From positions 1-64,000 of the forward strand of contig NZ_DASUCC010000009.1 of assembly GCF_035762905.1 (NCBI RefSeq): a stretch of 64,000 bases of DNA, given 5' to 3'. Within the stretch, counting starts at the first letter, position 1. Each line of letters opens with the position of its first letter. This DNA comes from DASYTH01 sp035762905 (lineage in GTDB: Bacteria > Actinomycetota > Actinomycetes > Mycobacteriales > Pseudonocardiaceae). Positions 60,840 through 64,000 of the stretch are shown piece by piece. Below the pieces are notes generated by a model. It did no database searches. It was not told the origin of the DNA and was given only the letters and a program-made list of their open reading frames with translations. The position numbers and the translations under genes were made by a program.

Positions 60840-61997
60840 CTACTCGAACAGTCCGTAGCCGGCGACGGCGTGTGCCCGGACGCCGTCCATGTCGAGCTCC
60901 ACGCCGATGCCGGGAGTGTCGGGAAGTGTGATGTAGCCGTCCTTGACGATCGAGCCGCTCCCGTCGGGTGCGTGGACGTAGCTGTCCCACACCGCGCGCT
61001 CATCGAGGGCGTGCCATTCCTGGACGAGGAAGTTGGGGATCGCTCCGCACTGGTGCGACGTGGCCATCGTGCCCAGCGGCGTCGACACCAGGTGCGGCGC
61101 GAAGGGAATGTAGTGAAGCTCCGCGAGGTTGGCGATCTTCTTGGCCTCGGCGAGGCCACCGCACTTCGGCACGTCCGGCTCGATGACGTCCACGGCGCCG
61201 CGTTCGAGCAGCTCGCGGAATCCCCACCGCAGGTAGAGGTTCTCGCCTGCGCAGATCGGCGTGCGGGTCTGCGCGCGCACCCGCACCAGCGCGTCGATGT
61301 TCTCCGCCGGCAGCGGCTCCTCAAGCCACATCAGGTGGAACGGCTCGAGCTCCCACGAGATCCGGCACGCGCTCGGCACGTCGTAGCGGGCGTGTAGGTC
61401 GATGGCCAGATCGACGTCTGGTCCGATCGCTTCCCGGACGGCTGCGACGCGCTCGACCATCGATCGCAGCTCGGCGGCGTTGATCGTGTGGTTGAAGGCG
61501 TCGAACTTGGCAGGGTGGTGCAGGTCGTCGATGTCGAACTTGATGGCGGTGAAGCCTTCGGCGACCATCCGTTGGGCTCGGTCGACGCACCCGGCGATCG
61601 AGCCCGCCGGGTCGTCGCCGTCGCCGCAGTCGGCGTAGAGCCGGATCCGGTCGCGGAACTTCCCGCCGAGCAGCCGGTGGACCGGCTGGCCCGCGGCCTT
61701 GCCTGCGAGATCCCACAGCGCGAGCTCGATCCCGGACAGGGCGATCACGAACACCCCGCCCTGGGGGCCCGCGAAGACGTTGCTGCGGCGCAGCTTCTCC
61801 CAGCACCGCTCGACGTTGCGCGGGTCCTCGCCGATCAGGAGGGGCGTCAGGAAGTTGATCATTCCGACGACGGCGCCCGCGCCGGCATCGGGATTGGCCT
61901 CGCCGAACCCGCTGAGGCCCTCGTCGGTGTCGATCCGCACCAGCGTGGCCTGACCGTGGTAGGCCACCACCGCCGTCGTGACGTTCACGATCCGCAT
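60840..61997 (-). CDS. Mandelate racemase/muconate lactonizing enzyme (enolase superfamily), sugar-acid dehydratase-like
   Basis: A 385-residue enolase-superfamily enzyme: capping domain (VRIDTDEGLSGFGEANPDAG, ELALWDLAGKAAGQPVHRLL) and barrel with metal ligands Asp in LAIDLHARYD, Glu in MWLEEPLP and Glu in ICAGENL. The Lys/His acid-base residues are in IKFDIDDLHH and IPFAPHLVSTPLGTMA. The pattern (DLHARYD, LEEP, GEN, APH) fits galactonate/gluconate-type acid-sugar dehydratases. ATG at 61997 has GGGAG upstream. Divergent from a GntR regulator and near a sugar-binding protein gene, supporting sugar-acid catabolism. Confidence 0.9.
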   Translation of the reverse strand: MRIVNVTTAVVAYHGQATLVRIDTDEGLSGFGEANPDAGAGAVVGMINFLTPLLIGEDPRNVERCWEKLRRSNVFAGPQGGVFVIALSGIELALWDLAGKAAGQPVHRLLGGKFRDRIRLYADCGDGDDPAGSIAGCVDRAQRMVAEGFTAIKFDIDDLHHPAKFDAFNHTINAAELRSMVERVAAVREAIGPDVDLAIDLHARYDVPSACRISWELEPFHLMWLEEPLPAENIDALVRVRAQTRTPICAGENLYLRWGFRELLERGAVDVIEPDVPKCGGLAEAKKIANLAELHYIPFAPHLVSTPLGTMATSHQCGAIPNFLVQEWHALDERAVWDSYVHAPDGSGSIVKDGYITLPDTPGIGVELDMDGVRAHAVAGYGLFE

Positions 61998-62069
61998 TGC
62001 TCTCCCGCCGCCGGGTCGTGCATATGAACGGACTGTCGCAATGGTCAACTTGTCCTATAAGCTGATGAC

Positions 62070-62813
62070 ATGCAAAGGAGACAAGAGTCTCCGGACGCTG
62101 TCAAGATCCGGACTCTCCCGGTGCAGGTGGCGGCACACCTGACCCGGCGCATCGTCAGCGGCGACATCGAGGACGGTCGGGCCCCGTCGGAACTCGACAT
62201 CTCCCAGGAGTTCGGGGTGTCTCGCGTAGTGGCGCGGGAGACGCTCAAGATCCTCGCCTCGCTCGACATCGTCGACGTCGCGCAGGGCCGCCGCGTCGTC
62301 GTGCGTCCCCGCGCGGAGTGGGACTACCTGAGCCCGTTGCTGATCGAGTGGCTGCCCACGGAGATCGTCGGCGAGCTGCTGCAGGAGTTGCACCAGCTGC
62401 GCGTGCTGCTCGAGCCCGAACTTGCCGCGATGGCCGCGGCCAGCATCACGGACGAGACGCTGGACCGGCTCAGGGACGGGATCGACCGCATGTCGGCGCT
62501 TGAGGCGGACCCCGACGCCTACCTCGAGGTCGACCACGAATTCCACATGGAGATCTGCCGGGCGGCCAACAACCGCATCCTGGACCGAATCATGTACTCC
62601 GCCCGCTGGCTCGGCACGGCCAGCCGGCGCATCACCAACGAGGCGCCGGCCGCGCTGCGCAGCGCCACCGCCGACCACACGGAGATCTACGAGGCGCTCG
62701 TGGCGCGCGACCCGGCAGGTGCCCGCGCGGCGATGCGCAGGCACCTGAGAAACAACTCCACGCTCCTCGCGGAGAAGGCGAAGCAGACCAAGCGGGCCGC
62801 CCGGCGGCGCTAG
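62070..62813 (+). CDS. GntR family transcriptional regulator (FCD domain)
   Basis: A 247-residue regulator with N-terminal winged helix (VQVAAHLTRRIVSGDIEDGR, ELDISQEFGVSRVVARETLK, ASLDIVDVAQGRRVVVRPRA) and FCD domain (LRVLLEPELAAMAAASITDE, EVDHEFHMEICRAANNRILD). It likely represses the divergent dehydratase gene and the downstream transport genes until a sugar acid is bound. The 72-base gap contains TTGTC, CTATAAG and GACA as half-site-like elements, but no perfect palindrome. A Rossmann-protein remnant and a binding-protein gene follow on the same strand. Confidence 0.92.
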   Translation: MQRRQESPDAVKIRTLPVQVAAHLTRRIVSGDIEDGRAPSELDISQEFGVSRVVARETLKILASLDIVDVAQGRRVVVRPRAEWDYLSPLLIEWLPTEIVGELLQELHQLRVLLEPELAAMAAASITDETLDRLRDGIDRMSALEADPDAYLEVDHEFHMEICRAANNRILDRIMYSARWLGTASRRITNEAPAALRSATADHTEIYEALVARDPAGARAAMRRHLRNNSTLLAEKAKQTKRAARRR

Positions 62814-62861
62814 CGCACTGCACGACCGCGATCCGGAACCGATGACGAGGACGGACGAGGC

Positions 62862-62990
62862 ATGGCAGCACCTGCGATCCCGCCGATACGGCTGGGGCTG
62901 ACTGGCACCGGACTCGCGGTCGAGAAGCTGCACCGGCCGGCGTTGCGCAGGCTCGTCGATCGGTACGTGGTCACCGCAGATCCCGCTGCT
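62862..62990 (+). pseudogene. N-terminal fragment of a Gfo/Idh/MocA oxidoreductase gene
   Basis: From the ATG at 62862 the frame reads the first strand and helix of a sugar oxidoreductase (PPIRLGLTGTGLAVEKLHRP, ALRRLVDRYVVTADP), with the NAD(P)-binding G-x-T-G-x-A. Family resemblance ends near 62980; the remaining 300 residues and the E-K-P motif are absent and the frame continues into unrelated low-complexity sequence. Most likely a deletion remnant, since such genes are common in sugar-acid loci like this one. Confidence 0.6.
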
Positions 62991-63157
62991 CTGCGGCGAC
63001 ATCGCGGTTCGACGGGCTGCCAGGACAACCCATCAGCAGCTCGGTGTCCTTCGCCGCATGAACGGCCCCCAGCGCGGCGCTCGCCTCGCTGTCCGCCGGT
63101 TGCAACGTCGCCCCGTCGGTACGCGTCCGCTCGATCGGACGCCAGAGAGGAGTGGTC

Positions 63158-64000
63158 ATGGAAGCGAACACGGACTGGTCGAGGCGCACGTTCCTCGGGA
63201 TGAGCGCGCTGGGCGTGCTCGGTCTCGCTGCGTGCGGGGGCGACGACCCTGCCGCGCCGCAGGTCGACGTCCAGGTGCCCAAGGAGCTGCTCGACCAGGC
63301 AGCCCCGTTCCGCGGCGGGTCGGTCGGGATGCTCTCACAGAAGCTGTACTCGGAGGCCGCCAATCAGGCGCTGGACAAGTCGCTGCAGGTGTTCGCGCAG
63401 GCCACCGGGACCACGATCCAGAACGACCTGGTCTCCGGCGACGCCGGCGACATGGTCGCGAAGATGGACGCCGACGTGAAGGCGGGCAACAGCCGTGATC
63501 TGGCGTTCGTGAGCGACTTACGGTTCGTCGGTCAGCTCCACAATCTCGGCAACCTCACCGATGTCACCGATGTGGTCGAGGAGATGCGCGCGCTCTACGG
63601 GGAGCCCGCAACGGAGGCGACCAACTTCTGTGTGTTCGACGGGCGCTGGTATGCGATCCCTTACCACTTCATCGGGACCGGGATGTACCTGCGCAAGGAC
63701 TGGTACGCGGAGAAGGGTCTGCCGCTCAAGCCCCACTACACGTGGGAGGAGCTGCGCGACAACGCGTTGGCGGTCTCCGACCCGGCCAAGCGGTGCTTCG
63801 GCTGGGGTCTGACGGTGAACCGCTCCGGCGATGCCAACGGCTTCATCGTGAACGTCATCAACACCTACGGCGGGGCGATCGCGGACAACACCGGCACGAA
63901 GGTGGTGTTCAACTCGCCGGAGACCGTCGATGCGGTCACGTTCATCGGCGACATCTACACGAACCCGAAGTACGCGCCGATGCTGCCACCCGGGATCGGA
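63158..64000 (+). CDS. ABC transporter sugar-binding lipoprotein, cut by window end
   Basis: The first 281 codons of an extracellular solute-binding protein (family 1). It has a Tat-type lipoprotein signal: SRRTFLGMSALGVLGLAACG, with Cys as the lipidation site. The mature part reads LQVFAQATGTTIQNDLVSGD, WYAIPYHFIGTGMYLRKDWY, YTWEELRDNALAV and GLTVNRSGDANGFIVNVINT, typical of carbohydrate-binding proteins. AGAGAGGAG precedes the ATG. Permease genes presumably follow beyond the window. Together with the dehydratase and GntR regulator it suggests uptake and degradation of an acid sugar or oligosaccharide. Confidence 0.9.
   Translation, partial: MEANTDWSRRTFLGMSALGVLGLAACGGDDPAAPQVDVQVPKELLDQAAPFRGGSVGMLSQKLYSEAANQALDKSLQVFAQATGTTIQNDLVSGDAGDMVAKMDADVKAGNSRDLAFVSDLRFVGQLHNLGNLTDVTDVVEEMRALYGEPATEATNFCVFDGRWYAIPYHFIGTGMYLRKDWYAEKGLPLKPHYTWEELRDNALAVSDPAKRCFGWGLTVNRSGDANGFIVNVINTYGGAIADNTGTKVVFNSPETVDAVTFIGDIYTNPKYAPMLPPGIG

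Noticed and set aside
1..64000. tRNA, rRNA, riboswitch, CRISPR or prophage signals
   Set aside because: None was visible on reading: no cloverleaf-like genes ending in CCA-type acceptors, no regularly spaced repeats, no integrase or phage structural genes.

Overview
The window is chromosomal DNA of a high-GC (about 70 %) Gram-positive actinobacterium. GC-rich third codon positions, many GTG starts with GGAGG-type ribosome sites, Tat lipoproteins, an AfsR-type regulator, DUF1707, ECF sigma factors, LuxR and FCD-GntR regulators and MMPL transporters all point that way. A filamentous, secondary-metabolite-producing Pseudonocardiales-like organism is the best guess, but the sequence does not prove the genus. 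I saw no rRNA, tRNA, CRISPR array, intact insertion sequence or replication origin.

Layout. 1-17.5 kb is mixed metabolism: secreted phosphatases (PhoX-like, cut by the window edge; PhoD), a NUDIX hydrolase, a disulfide-type flavoprotein, a CYTH-CHAD protein, two VOC proteins that share an upstream palindrome, a zinc alcohol dehydrogenase, an acyl-CoA dehydrogenase, a P450, a GntR regulator and an MMPL transporter. This stretch holds several broken genes: a VOC fragment, a multiply frameshifted gene, a GMC-oxidoreductase tail and a truncated FAH gene. 17.5-28.6 kb carries cell-surface and secreted proteins, a SigE-like sigma factor with a coupled membrane protein, an M23 protein with tandem repeats, a winged-helix regulator, and a membrane-anchored binding protein paired with a P-loop ATPase.

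28.7-36.4 kb is an unusual protease locus. It has a minimal cytosolic subtilase coupled to an unknown 359-residue protein, an atypical response regulator, a TPR-CHAT (caspase-like) protein divergent from a 498-residue cytosolic subtilase, and an ECF sigma factor translationally coupled to a small protein. I know of no description of this set as one system.

37.1-47.4 kb is a candidate RiPP biosynthetic cluster. A 41-residue precursor gene, not called by simple ORF length cut-offs, starts a seven-gene minus-strand operon: two JmjC/cupin proteins (one without its metal ligands), an S9 peptidase, YcaO, TfuA and an ATP-grasp ligase. YcaO plus TfuA suggests backbone thioamidation. Divergently transcribed are an MFS exporter and a two-gene split transketolase. 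An aldo/keto reductase closes the block. 48.6-53.0 kb is a second compact biosynthetic operon: stand-alone adenylation domain, class V PLP enzyme, AurF-like diiron oxygenase and LysE exporter.

53-60.8 kb has small secreted proteins, an AfsR/SARP-type regulator, a DUF1707 protein, a pectinesterase remnant and a DUF72 protein. 60.8-64 kb is a sugar-acid-type catabolic locus: enolase-superfamily dehydratase, divergent GntR regulator, an oxidoreductase remnant and the start of an ABC sugar-binding lipoprotein that runs off the window.
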